The position numbers and the translations under genes were made by a program. Shown here in pieces: positions 1-7,682 of a stretch of 64,000 nt of DNA. The DNA comes from Achromobacter agilis (lineage in GTDB: Bacteria > Pseudomonadota > Gammaproteobacteria > Burkholderiales > Burkholderiaceae_B). Location: assembly GCF_900496965.1 (NCBI RefSeq), contig NZ_UFQB01000006.1, positions 1 to 64,000 of the forward strand. The letters are read 5' to 3'. Every line of letters begins with the position of its first letter. The stretch's first letter is position 1. The notes below the pieces were generated by a model. The model saw only the letters and a program-made list of their open reading frames with translations, searched no databases and had not been told where the DNA came from.

Positions 1-71
1 ACAGGACAGTGAAACGACTTTGCGCCGATGATAGTGGACGGACGTCTGTGAAAGTAGGTCATCGTCAGGCT
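1..71 (+). rRNA. 5S rRNA, 3' part (partial)
   Basis: The first ~71 bases match the 3' half of a proteobacterial 5S rRNA: the CAGTGAAACGACT stretch, the GCGCCGATGATAGTG segment, then GTGAAAGTAGGTCATCG and the closing GTCAGGC strand. The 5' half lies outside the window. Two terminator hairpins follow directly, as expected at the end of an rRNA operon. The exact 3' end is uncertain by a few bases. Identification is from recognition of the conserved helices, not from a search. Confidence 0.88.
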
Positions 72-80
72 TTTATTCCG

Positions 81-118
81 CAAAACCCCACAGGTACATC
101 CTGTGGGGTTTTGTCTTT
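81..118 (+). terminator. Terminator of the rRNA operon
   Basis: A perfect 14-bp stem pairs CAAAACCCCACAGG (81-94) with CCTGTGGGGTTTTG (100-113) around a 5-nt loop. The right arm ends in T residues followed by TCTTT. It sits ten bases after the 5S end and should stop rRNA transcription. Confidence 0.85.
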
Positions 119-150
119 GGGGCGCCGCCATGCGCGCGCGGCCCCATGCA

Positions 151-191
151 AAAAACCCCTCGCCGGATTATCGACGAGGGGTTTTGTTTTT
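151..191. terminator. Bidirectional terminator between rRNA operon and aldolase gene
   Basis: An 11-bp stem pairs AAAACCCCTCG (152-162) with CGAGGGGTTTT (175-185), with a 12-nt loop. T-rich tracts flank it on both strands (TTTTGTTTTT on plus, a run of A on the left that reads as T on minus). It can therefore end both the rRNA operon and the converging aldolase gene at 230-970. Confidence 0.8.
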
Positions 192-229
192 GCGGGAGCG
201 GATGGCTTCGCGGCGAGGATACGCGCCGG

Positions 230-970
230 TCAGGGCAGTTGGCGGCGCAGGGCGGCGAAGAACAGTTCGGATTGCAGGCGCTCGCCCTGGACCTGGGCGG
301 CGACCTTGCCCGCCAGTTCGGGATTGACCGGCACCAGGGGCCGTCCGGTGGATTGGGCGAGCACCTGGGCGGTACAGGCGCGTTCCAGGAAGAAGAGATC
401 GTCGTAGGCATAGTCCACGCGCTCGCCGCAGACGACCACGCCATGGTTGCCCAGGAACACAACGTCCGCGCCCTGCATGGCATGGGCGATGCGTTCGCCT
501 TCGCTGACGTCCAGCGCCAGGCCGTTGTAGTGCTCGTCGACGGCCAGGCGCCCATGGAAGCGCATGGCGTTCTGCGAGAGGGTGGTGTCCAGCGCGCGAT
601 CGGTAGTGAGCGTCAGGGCGGTGGCGTAAGGCATATGCGTGTGCAGGACACAGGCCTTGCCGGCGATGCGGTGGATCGCGGCGTGAATGAACATGGCCGT
701 GGGTTCGACTTCATGGCGGCCGGCGAGCTTGTTGCCGTGGGCGTCGACCAGCACGATGTCGTCCGCCTGAACCTCGTTCCACATCAGTCCGCGGGGGTTG
801 AGCAGGAAATGGTCCGCATCGCCGGGCAGCGCGACGCTGAAATGATTGCAGACGCCTTCCCCCAACCCGTGGGCGGCGGCTGCCCGCAGCGCGAGCGCCA
901 AATCGGCGCGCAGCGCGGCGACAGGTTCGGCGTGGAAGAGCGCGTTGGCGAAGTGGGGTTCTTGATTCAT
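230..970 (-). CDS. Class II aldolase/adducin family protein
   Basis: A 246-aa zinc-dependent class II aldolase/adducin-fold protein, the fold of fuculose- and ribulose-phosphate aldolases. Zinc ligands are visible: the HTH motif at residues 110-112 and the third histidine in GNHG near residue 176. A phosphate/substrate loop is at NHFSVALPG (42-50) and the acidic residue is E89 in VEPTAMF. Length is normal for the family. Many such proteins beside LysR genes in Burkholderiales are of unknown substrate (decarboxylase or aldolase on small hydroxy acids), so I do not assign one. It is followed upstream, in the same direction, by the HAD hydrolase gene 43 bp away, and the two may be co-transcribed. 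Confidence 0.85.
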   Translation of the reverse strand: MNQEPHFANALFHAEPVAALRADLALALRAAAAHGLGEGVCNHFSVALPGDADHFLLNPRGLMWNEVQADDIVLVDAHGNKLAGRHEVEPTAMFIHAAIHRIAGKACVLHTHMPYATALTLTTDRALDTTLSQNAMRFHGRLAVDEHYNGLALDVSEGERIAHAMQGADVVFLGNHGVVVCGERVDYAYDDLFFLERACTAQVLAQSTGRPLVPVNPELAGKVAAQVQGERLQSELFFAALRRQLP

Positions 971-1012
971 GGCTGCCTATCGGGAGTCAGGGGGAGGGAA
1001 GGCGCGCATCCG

Positions 1013-1729
1013 TCATAGCCAGCCGGCATCGCGGAAAAGCTCGGGTACGCGGTCCAAAGTCGCTACGGTAGCGTCCGGCCGGTAGTCAGGCAAGCATTCG
1101 CGGCCGGTGCCGCGGTCGATCCAGACGCAGCGAAAGCCGATATCGCGAGCGGCCGCGTGGTCCAGATGCGGGCTGGCGCAAATGTGCACGACCTCGTCGG
1201 GCGTGACGCCGAGGCTGGCGTAGGCGTGGGCGAATATCTGACGCGACGGCTTGTAGGCGCCGGCCTGCTCGGCCGTGATGACGCGGTCGACGTGCCCGCC
1301 CAACTGGGCGACGTTGCCGGCGATGATGCCGTCGTCGGTGTTGGAAATGATGCACAGCCGGAAGCCAGCCTGCTTCAGCACTGCCAGCGTGCCCACCACC
1401 TCGGGGAACGGCGGCATCGCGGAGATGCCGCCGACCAGCATGTCCGCGTATTCGGGCCGGTATTCGAGGCTCAGCTCCTGCATGGTCAGCCGCAACGATT
1501 CGCGGCTGATGTCGGCGAAGTTCCGATGCGGCCGCTCGCGTTCCAGCCGATGTTCATGGCCGTCGTAGCGGTGCAGGAACTGCGCGGGCGTGGGCGCATG
1601 CCGGCTGGCTTCGGGGTTGACCGCCAGGATGCGGGCGACGGCATCTTGCAGGCCTTCGTCCCACTGGATGAGGGTGCCATAGCAATCGAAAGTGAGCCAT
1701 TGGGGACGGGGCAGGTGCGCCAGGGGCAT
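1013..1729 (-). CDS. HAD-superfamily hydrolase, haloacid dehalogenase-like
   Basis: A 238-aa HAD hydrolase resembling type II (S)-2-haloacid dehalogenases. Motif I is FDCYGTL with nucleophile Asp15. Motif II is IISNTDD (Ser129). The motif III lysine is Lys160 in GAYKPS. The C-terminal acidic/His motif ASPHLDHAAA contains Asp190, and it is followed by GFRCVWIDR, typical of this subfamily. It acts in the cytoplasm on an unknown dehalogenation or phosphatase substrate. It is transcribed divergently from a LysR gene at 1854 and toward the class II aldolase, so that LysR protein is the likely regulator. Whether it is a true dehalogenase cannot be settled from sequence alone. Confidence 0.82.
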   Translation of the reverse strand: MPLAHLPRPQWLTFDCYGTLIQWDEGLQDAVARILAVNPEASRHAPTPAQFLHRYDGHEHRLERERPHRNFADISRESLRLTMQELSLEYRPEYADMLVGGISAMPPFPEVVGTLAVLKQAGFRLCIISNTDDGIIAGNVAQLGGHVDRVITAEQAGAYKPSRQIFAHAYASLGVTPDEVVHICASPHLDHAAARDIGFRCVWIDRGTGRECLPDYRPDATVATLDRVPELFRDAGWL

Positions 1730-1792
1730 ATCGGTTCCTTGAATAGGACGGGGGTAGAAGCGAATGTGATGGGTCCAGAGTAGGTGCGGGCA

Positions 1793-1824
1793 GATGAGTT
1801 GTAAAATTAATTATTGAACTCATC
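1793..1824. promoter_or_regulatory. Candidate LysR operator in divergent promoter region
   Basis: An inverted repeat GATGAGTT (1793-1800) / AACTCATC (1817-1824) surrounds an AT-rich centre between the HAD gene and the LysR gene. LysR proteins usually bind such dyads in the divergent promoter they control. Binding is inferred. Confidence 0.5.
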
Positions 1825-1853
1825 TCAGTTGATTAATCGATATCAAACCCGCC

Positions 1854-2732
1854 ATGCTCGATCTTGAACTTCTGAGGACCCTGGTTTACGTCGTGGACGA
1901 GGGCAGCTTCACGCGCGCGGCAAGCCGGGTGCATCGCACGCAATCGACTGTCAGCCAGCAGGTACGCAAGCTGGAGCAGAGCGTGGGCAAGACGCTGCTC
2001 TTGAGAGACCGGGCCGGCGGCAATGTGTCGGTGACGGAGGATGGCGAGCTGATGGTGGCCTACGCGCGCCGCCTCCTCGCCATTGCGGGTGAAGCCGAGC
2101 ATGTGCTGTCGGCCCCTCGCAAGACCTGCGTGCTGCGGCTCGGCGTGCCGGAGGATTTCGACGTATCCCGGCTGACCGTGTTGCTGGCAGGGTTTGCCGC
2201 CAGCCATGCGGACGTCCGTCTCGAAACGAGCAGCGGCATGAGCATGGACTTGCGGCGCGGGCTGGAATCAGGCGAACTGGATCTGGCGTTGATCAAGCGC
2301 GAGCCGGGCGATGGGCCGTGCCTGGCGGCATGGCCGGAACGTCTGGTCTGGGTGGGCGGCAAGCTGCCGGCGCTTGAGGGGGCCGCCGTGCCGCTGGTCC
2401 TGTTCCCGCAAGGCTGCATCTATCGCAAGCGCATGATCTACGCCCTGGAAAGCGCAGGCAGGCCATGGCATATCGCGTATCACAGCCACAGCCTGGCGGG
2501 GGTGCAGGCCGCCGTTGCGGCTGGATTGGGCGTGAGTTTGCTGCCGGCGTTCGCGCGGTTGGACACGCACGAGGTGCTGGGCGAGGATGCGGGCTTTGCG
2601 CCAGTGCCGCCGACGGAGTTGGCGATCGTCGGTAACCCGCGCACGTTGAACGCCGCCGAACAGCACCTGGTGATGGCGCTGAGGCAAGCCATCGAGTCCG
2701 ACAGCCTGGACGTGCCCGTGCCCGCGGCCTGA
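1854..2732 (+). CDS. LysR-family transcriptional regulator
   Basis: A 292-aa LysR regulator. The N-terminal winged helix-turn-helix is clear (GSFTRAASRVHRTQSTVS followed by VRKLEQSVGKTLL), then a periplasmic-binding-like effector domain. It is divergent from the HAD hydrolase/aldolase pair, with a dyad in the 124-bp gap, so it probably controls those genes and itself. The effector is unknown. Confidence 0.9.
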   Translation: MLDLELLRTLVYVVDEGSFTRAASRVHRTQSTVSQQVRKLEQSVGKTLLLRDRAGGNVSVTEDGELMVAYARRLLAIAGEAEHVLSAPRKTCVLRLGVPEDFDVSRLTVLLAGFAASHADVRLETSSGMSMDLRRGLESGELDLALIKREPGDGPCLAAWPERLVWVGGKLPALEGAAVPLVLFPQGCIYRKRMIYALESAGRPWHIAYHSHSLAGVQAAVAAGLGVSLLPAFARLDTHEVLGEDAGFAPVPPTELAIVGNPRTLNAAEQHLVMALRQAIESDSLDVPVPAA

Positions 2733-2741
2733 GGGCTGGAT

Positions 2742-3146
2742 TCAGCTCAGGTCGCCGTCCAGGTAATACCACCTTTCGTCTTCACGCACGAAGCGGCTGA
2801 TCTCGTGCAGGCGATGGGCGCGGCCGGCCTGGCGGCTGCGCGCGACGAATTCCACCGTGGCGTGGTCCGCGTCCTGGTCCTGGGCTTTCTTGACCGCCAG
2901 CCCCAGCCACTTCAGGTCAGAAGGATTGGGTTCGAGCGTGGCGGGGCGGGTGCTGGGGTGCCAGGTGGCCAGCAGATACGGCAGCTTGTCGAGCACGAAG
3001 GCGCTGTAGCGGGAGCGCATCAGCGCTTCGGCGGTGGGCGCCCGCAGGGCGAGTGGGCCTTCATGCCAGCGGCCGCAGCATTCGGGGTAGCTCTTGGGGC
3101 CGCCGCAGGGACAAGCGGCGTTTGCGTTGTGAGAAGGCTTTGCCAC
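2742..3146 (-). CDS. YchJ-family SEC-C motif protein (UPF0225)
   Basis: A 134-aa YchJ-type protein. Its N-terminus has the zinc-binding SEC-C motif ACPCGGPKSYPECCGRWH, and the NTF2-like body includes MRSRYSAFVLD. A GTG start at 3146 is chosen because the family begins just before the SEC-C motif. The open frame continues to 3377 but the extra residues are low-complexity Arg/Pro without homology. Function is unknown; SEC-C motifs bind zinc and proteins. It lies head-to-tail with the small acetyltransferase gene. Confidence 0.82.
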   Translation of the reverse strand: MAKPSHNANAACPCGGPKSYPECCGRWHEGPLALRAPTAEALMRSRYSAFVLDKLPYLLATWHPSTRPATLEPNPSDLKWLGLAVKKAQDQDADHATVEFVARSRQAGRAHRLHEISRFVREDERWYYLDGDLS

Positions 3147-3166
3147 GATGGATGCGCCGCCGCCGC

Positions 3167-3439
3167 TCAGGCCAGCAGATCGCTGTATTCGGGATGGCGG
3201 CGCATGTAGGCATCCGCGTATGAACACGACGGCCGGACCTTCCAGCCATTGGCGCGCGCGGCGTCCAGGGCGTGGCGGGTCAGCGCGGCGGCGATGCCGC
3301 GGCCGCCCACCTGGCTGGGAACGCCGGTATGGGTGATCGTCATGATGTTGCCTTGCAGGTGGTAGTCGAGCACGCAAAGCACGCCATCGACGGTGGCGGT
3401 GTAGCGGGAACGTTCAAGGTCTTGCGTTACGGAAATCAT
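3167..3439 (-). CDS. Small GNAT-like N-acetyltransferase (YjdJ type)
   Basis: A 90-aa protein of the short GNAT subgroup. The acetyl-CoA-binding V..Q.GGRGIAAAL motif is present (VPSQVGGRGIAAALTRHAL), followed by the conserved C-terminal PSCSYADAYMRRHPEY. These minimal acetyltransferases have about 90 residues, which supports the ATG at 3439 over the longer reading from 3511. Substrate is unknown. It lies 20 bp upstream of the YchJ-like gene, on the same strand. Confidence 0.8.
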   Translation of the reverse strand: MISVTQDLERSRYTATVDGVLCVLDYHLQGNIMTITHTGVPSQVGGRGIAAALTRHALDAARANGWKVRPSCSYADAYMRRHPEYSDLLA

Positions 3440-3517
3440 GCGGATGGATTCCTTGGATTCGGATTCGCCAGCGGAGCGCCGCTGGCGGAAAGAAGATGGC
3501 ATACCCGGCACGCGGGT

Positions 3518-4468
3518 TCAGCGTTGCAGGGCTTTCAGCAAGGCGGTCAACTGGGCGTCCCGGGCCAGGACCAGGTCCGCGATGCTGCGTTCGCCCACCT
3601 CCGCTTTGACGCCCTCGATCAGGCGCTGTTGCAGTTCCGGCGTCACGTCCGGCGCGCCGAGATCATCCCACCAGGTCTGCACCGGGCCGAGCAGATGGTC
3701 CATGAAATTCGCCAGGCCGCCCTCGCCGCCGCCCAGGTTGAAGGTCATGTGCGGCCCGAACAGCGCCCAGCGCAGGCCGGGGCCCTGCGACACGGCGGCG
3801 TCGATGTCGGCGACGCTGGCGACATTCTCGGCCGCCAGGTGAATGGCTTCGCGCCAGAGCGCGGCCTGGAGGCGGTTGGCGATGTGGCCGGGCACTTCCT
3901 TGTTCAGGCGGATCGGGTACTTGCCCATGCTCCGGTAGAACGCAATGCTGCGGTCCATCGTGTCGGCCGAAGTCTGGTCGCCGCCGACGACTTCGACCAG
4001 CGGAATCAGGTGCGGCGGATTGAACGGATGCCCGATGACGAAGCGGGAGGCATGCTGGCAGCGCGACTGCAGGCGGCTCATGATGAGGCCGGACGAACTC
4101 GATGCAACGATGACATGCGGCGGCAGGACTGCGTCCATGCGTGCGAACAGCGCGGTTTTGAAGTCTTCGCGTTCGGGGCCGTTTTCCTGGACGAAGTCCA
4201 CGCCGGCCAGCGCGGTTTCAAGGTCCGGTTCGAACGTCAGCGCGTCGGGCGAGGCGCCGGGCAGTACGTGGCCCAGTTCCGCCAGCACGGGCCACGCTGC
4301 CTGCACGCGGACTCGCGTCTGGGGTTCGGCGTCGGCGGCCGGATCGCTGACGACCACTTCCAGGCCGCGGGCGAGGAACAGCGCGGCCCAGCTGGCGCCG
4401 ATGGTGCCGGCGCCCACGATGGCGACGCGGCGGACGGCGGACGGAAGAGGCGTGGCGGGACTGGACAT
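3518..4468 (-). CDS. 3-hydroxyacyl-CoA dehydrogenase family protein (carnitine dehydrogenase-like)
   Basis: A 316-aa NAD-dependent dehydrogenase of the 3-hydroxyacyl-CoA dehydrogenase/L-carnitine dehydrogenase/lambda-crystallin group. The N-terminal Rossmann motif is VAIVGAGTIGASWAALFLARG. The catalytic histidine is in GHPFNPPHLIPLVEVV, and a C-terminal helical domain follows (PGHIANRLQAALWREA). The single-domain length and the PHLIPLVEV sequence favour short 3-hydroxyacid or carnitine dehydrogenases rather than the FadB type. The start at 4468 puts the dinucleotide motif at the usual distance from the N-terminus. No carnitine-transport genes are beside it, so the substrate stays open. Confidence 0.83.
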   Translation of the reverse strand: MSSPATPLPSAVRRVAIVGAGTIGASWAALFLARGLEVVVSDPAADAEPQTRVRVQAAWPVLAELGHVLPGASPDALTFEPDLETALAGVDFVQENGPEREDFKTALFARMDAVLPPHVIVASSSSGLIMSRLQSRCQHASRFVIGHPFNPPHLIPLVEVVGGDQTSADTMDRSIAFYRSMGKYPIRLNKEVPGHIANRLQAALWREAIHLAAENVASVADIDAAVSQGPGLRWALFGPHMTFNLGGGEGGLANFMDHLLGPVQTWWDDLGAPDVTPELQQRLIEGVKAEVGERSIADLVLARDAQLTALLKALQR

Positions 4469-4579
4469 GCGGGTCTCCTGGTTGCGTGGATAGGAGCATT
4501 GTGAAGCAAACGTCGGGCCGTTGCCACGCGGAGGCCACGGGGGCAAGATAGCGGCTTCCCCGATTTTCCGGAGCCCGGG

Positions 4580-5212
4580 ATGCATGCGACGCCCGACCGC
4601 CAGTCCGCCGTGCCCTACTGTTGCCAGTGGGCATCGGCGCATCTGGCCAGCAAGATCATCCACGGCGAGCTGACGCTCGCCGACGACCCCGCGTGGCGGG
4701 AGTCGGGCGCGCACGATGTGGAGGAGTACGCGCACTGGGCCAACCATGTCTGCGGCATGGCCTGCCTGAGCATGGTGCTGGCCGCGCGCGGCGCGGGCCG
4801 CCACCCCATCCTGGAACTGGCGCGCCGCAGCTTGCCCTATGGGGCCTACACGGTGGACGGAGACCGCATCAAAGGGATGATCCACGCGCCGTTCGTGCGT
4901 TATGTGGCCGAGGCTTTCGGCATGGATGCGCGGGTGCACGTCGGCTTGCAGGCCGCTGAGTTGCCGGCACTGATGGAACAGGCCGAGTTCTTTATGGCGT
5001 CGGTCCATCCCTGGATACGTTGGCCGGACAGGGAGCCGCCGAGGAAGGGCGGCCACCTGGTGCTGCTGACCCGCGCCGCCCCGGACGCGGTGAGGTTCCA
5101 CAATCCTTCGGGCGAGCCGGGCGCGCAAGCCGACGTCGAATTGCCGCTGGCCGCCTTCGACCGCTATTTCGCGGGCCGCGGCGTGGCGATTCTTCCGGCC
5201 GCCTCCGCCTGA
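4580..5212 (+). CDS. C39-like cysteine peptidase family protein (orphan)
   Basis: A 210-aa protein with the layout of the papain-fold C39-like group. A Cys region (HVCGMACLSMVLAARG) is followed by a helix, then a late histidine (KGGHLVLLTRA) and an Asn/Pro pair (FHNPSGE) that could complete a Cys-His-Asn arrangement. There is no signal peptide or export ABC partner, so it is not a bacteriocin-processing C39 domain in the classical sense. It stands alone and converges on an MFS gene through a shared hairpin. The biological role is unknown, and the peptidase activity is inferred from motif order. Confidence 0.6.
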   Translation: MHATPDRQSAVPYCCQWASAHLASKIIHGELTLADDPAWRESGAHDVEEYAHWANHVCGMACLSMVLAARGAGRHPILELARRSLPYGAYTVDGDRIKGMIHAPFVRYVAEAFGMDARVHVGLQAAELPALMEQAEFFMASVHPWIRWPDREPPRKGGHLVLLTRAAPDAVRFHNPSGEPGAQADVELPLAAFDRYFAGRGVAILPAASA

Positions 5213-5232
5213 GCAGCCCGCCGCTGCTCAGG
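5208..5232. terminator. Shared hairpin at convergent gene ends
   Basis: CCTGAGCAGC (5208-5217) pairs perfectly with GCTGCTCAGG (5223-5232) around CCGCC. The stem overlaps the stop codon of the peptidase-like gene and the 3' end of the MFS gene, so one hairpin may serve both. There is no T-tract, so intrinsic termination is only moderately supported. Confidence 0.5.
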
Positions 5233-6622
5233 CGTTGCGGGCGCGGCGCAGATGCCGCCCTCCCAGCGCCACGGCCAGCACGTAGCTCGCGGCGATGACC
5301 CAGTAGGCAACGGGCAGGGCGTCGTGCCAGTCCGGCAGCAAATGCAGGATGGTGCCCATCAAGGCGACGCCGACCAGCGCGCCCGACTGGCGGTTGGCAT
5401 TCAGCGTTGCCGCGGCGCTGTTCGCATGCCGCTTGCCCGACACCTGCATGACCACGCTGGTCATCGCGGGCACGGCGATGCCCACGCCCAAGTTGGCCAG
5501 CGCGACAATGGCGGCGAACGGCCAGTAGGCGACGTCCGGCGTGACGGTGAAGATGGCGACTGCGCTCAGGGCCGCGGCAAGCGACATGCCGCCCAGCAGC
5601 GAGGCCGATACGTTCCAGCGCGCCGACATCCGCGCGGAGATCAGGTTGCCGATGGAAAACACCGCCAGCATCGGAACCAGCTGGATGCCGGTCTGCAGCG
5701 CATCCGCGCCGCGCGCCTGCTGCAGGAACAGGCTGAGCAGGAAGAGCTGCCCGTAGGAGGCCAGATTGATCAGGAAGCCGATGCCGTTGGCCGCCGCGAA
5801 TTGCGTGGTCGCGAAGAGCGCGCGCGGAATGATGGGCTCGGCATGGCGGCGTTCGCGCCGGACCAGCAGGGCCGCGGTGCCCAGGAACAGGGCGGCGGCG
5901 ATCACGATACGGCTGGAGGACCAGCCATAGGCGTTGCCCTGGATCAGCACGAAGCACAGCGAAGACAGCGCAACGATCCCCAGCAGGTGGCTCAGCGGAT
6001 TGAGCGCGCGCGGCCGGCGGGGCGCCGCCTGGATGCGGCGGCGGGCCAGCCACAGGCCGACGAGGCCCAAGGGAATATTGATGAGGAAGATCCCGCGCCA
6101 GCCGAACTGGTGGATCAGCATGCCGCCCATCAGCGGGCCGGCCGCGCCGGCGACCGCCACGATCGCAGACCAGGCCGCCAGCATGCGGTTGCGGGTAGCT
6201 TCGTCATCGTAGGCGTGGGTCAGCAGGCTTAACGAACTGGGCATGAACAAGGCTGCTCCCAGGCCTTGCAGCAGGCGGGCCAGGATGAGGATGTCGGCGT
6301 TCGGCGCCAGCCCGCAAAGCAGGGACGCAAAGGTAAAGACGCCCAGCCCTGTCAGGTAGATGGTCTTGGCGCCATAGCGGTCGGCGAGCGCGCCGGCCAC
6401 CAGTAGCAGGGCCGCGAATGTGAGCGTATAGCCATCGACGATCCAGACCAGATCCGTCAGGGGAACCGTGAATTGCAGCGCGATGCTGGGCAGCGCGACG
6501 TTGACGACGGTGACGTCGAGCATGGCCATGACGAAGCCGATCGCGAGGGTGACGAGCGGCAGCAGGGCGGCGGCGGCGGGTTTGGCATCGAGGGCGGAGG
6601 CGTGGGGGCAAGCGGAGTTCAT
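5228..6622 (-). CDS. MFS drug exporter, DHA2 (EmrB/QacA) type
   Basis: A 464-aa integral inner-membrane transporter of the DHA2 group, expected to have 14 membrane segments. TM1 is followed by DVTVVNVALPSI, a hallmark of the group. Motif A-like ADRYGAKTIYLTG follows, and motif C-like GPLMGGMLIHQFGWRGIFLI is near the middle. It probably extrudes toxic organic compounds using the proton gradient. It is divergent from a LysR gene at 6732, the likely regulator. The substrate is not deducible. Confidence 0.88.
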   Translation of the reverse strand: MNSACPHASALDAKPAAAALLPLVTLAIGFVMAMLDVTVVNVALPSIALQFTVPLTDLVWIVDGYTLTFAALLLVAGALADRYGAKTIYLTGLGVFTFASLLCGLAPNADILILARLLQGLGAALFMPSSLSLLTHAYDDEATRNRMLAAWSAIVAVAGAAGPLMGGMLIHQFGWRGIFLINIPLGLVGLWLARRRIQAAPRRPRALNPLSHLLGIVALSSLCFVLIQGNAYGWSSSRIVIAAALFLGTAALLVRRERRHAEPIIPRALFATTQFAAANGIGFLINLASYGQLFLLSLFLQQARGADALQTGIQLVPMLAVFSIGNLISARMSARWNVSASLLGGMSLAAALSAVAIFTVTPDVAYWPFAAIVALANLGVGIAVPAMTSVVMQVSGKRHANSAAATLNANRQSGALVGVALMGTILHLLPDWHDALPVAYWVIAASYVLAVALGGRHLRRARNA

Positions 6623-6702
6623 GGTGGCGGTTCAGCGGCTTTCGAGGGAGGAAGCTTAGGAGGTTTCTCTGATGCAAAAAAGCCGAATAACTGCTTTATA
6701 GT

Positions 6703-6718
6703 GATGCATAAATGCATC
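6703..6718. promoter_or_regulatory. Palindrome in LysR/MFS divergent promoter
   Basis: GATGCAT-AA-ATGCATC is a perfect 16-bp palindrome, 14 bp before the LysR start and about 80 bp upstream of the MFS start. Its position suits an autoregulatory operator. Confidence 0.5.
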
Positions 6719-6731
6719 TATTGGGTGACAC

Positions 6732-7601
6732 ATGGACTGGGATAACGCCAGGATTTTTCTGGCCATTTACCGGATAGGCACACTGCGGGGGGCCGCGGCC
6801 CTGCTGCAGATCGACCAGGCCACGGCCGGCCGCCGGCTGGCGGCGCTGGAGGCTTCGCTCGATGCGCGGCTGTTCCTGCGCACGCCGGGTGGGTACGTGC
6901 CGACGGCCGCCGGTGAACTGGCGTTCGCAGCGGCGGAGCGCATGGAGCAGGCCGCCGACCAGTTGCAGCGCCAGATGCAGGGGCTGGACCACCGGCTGTC
7001 CGGCGCGGTGCGGGTAGCAACGTCGGAAACCGTGGCCAGATACTTCGTCATGGAGGCCGTCCGGCGCGTACACGTTCAGCACCCCGATATCCGCGTGACA
7101 CTGTCCACGGCGATCCAGCTGAGCAACCTGACGCGCCGCGAGGCGGATCTGGCGATACGCAACCTTAGGCCTGACAACCCCGATCTGATCTACCGCCACC
7201 TGGCGCGCAAGGAAGTCGGGCTGTACGCGTCGCGGGCCTACCTGGAGGCGCATGGCGAACCCCGCCTCGGAACGGCATTCGCGGGGCACACGCTGGTGAC
7301 CTACCAGCAATCGGTGTTGCCGGGCTGGTCCGATATGTTTTGCGGGGAGCCGACGGGCAACGGCCGCATCGGCCTGGAGTTGAATTCCGGCCTGATGATC
7401 ATCGAGGCCGTGGTGGCCGGCCTGGGCATCGGTGAGCTGCCCACGCATATGGCGCCCGATTATCCGGATCTGGTCCGTATCTGGCCGAGCCGCAGCGAAC
7501 CCTATGACCTTTGGCTGGTGATGCACGGGGACCTGAACCGCACGGCCCGGGTGCGCGCGGTGGCCGACGCGATCGTCGAGGTCTTCGAAGAGGGCAAGTA
7601 G
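6732..7601 (+). CDS. LysR-family transcriptional regulator
   Basis: A 289-aa LysR protein with a short N-terminus (MDWDNARIFLAIYRIGTLRGAA) and HTH around LLQIDQATAGRRLAALEASL, typical of the subgroup starting W-D-N/D-L. A C-terminal effector domain follows. Divergent transcription from the MFS exporter and the palindrome at 6703 suggest that it controls export in response to a ligand. Confidence 0.9.
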   Translation: MDWDNARIFLAIYRIGTLRGAAALLQIDQATAGRRLAALEASLDARLFLRTPGGYVPTAAGELAFAAAERMEQAADQLQRQMQGLDHRLSGAVRVATSETVARYFVMEAVRRVHVQHPDIRVTLSTAIQLSNLTRREADLAIRNLRPDNPDLIYRHLARKEVGLYASRAYLEAHGEPRLGTAFAGHTLVTYQQSVLPGWSDMFCGEPTGNGRIGLELNSGLMIIEAVVAGLGIGELPTHMAPDYPDLVRIWPSRSEPYDLWLVMHGDLNRTARVRAVADAIVEVFEEGK

Positions 7602-7682
7602 CGGCGTCATCGCGGCTTGTGGGCGGCGGCGGCAGGCGCTAAGGTGGACGTGCCTCGAAAAACCCTGAATCAGGAGTCGCGC

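Noticed and set aside
3518-5128. Longer reading of the hydroxyacyl-CoA dehydrogenase (536 codons)
   Set aside because: The extra N-terminal residues have no domain and the Rossmann motif is expected near the N-terminus; the start at 4468 gives the normal family length.
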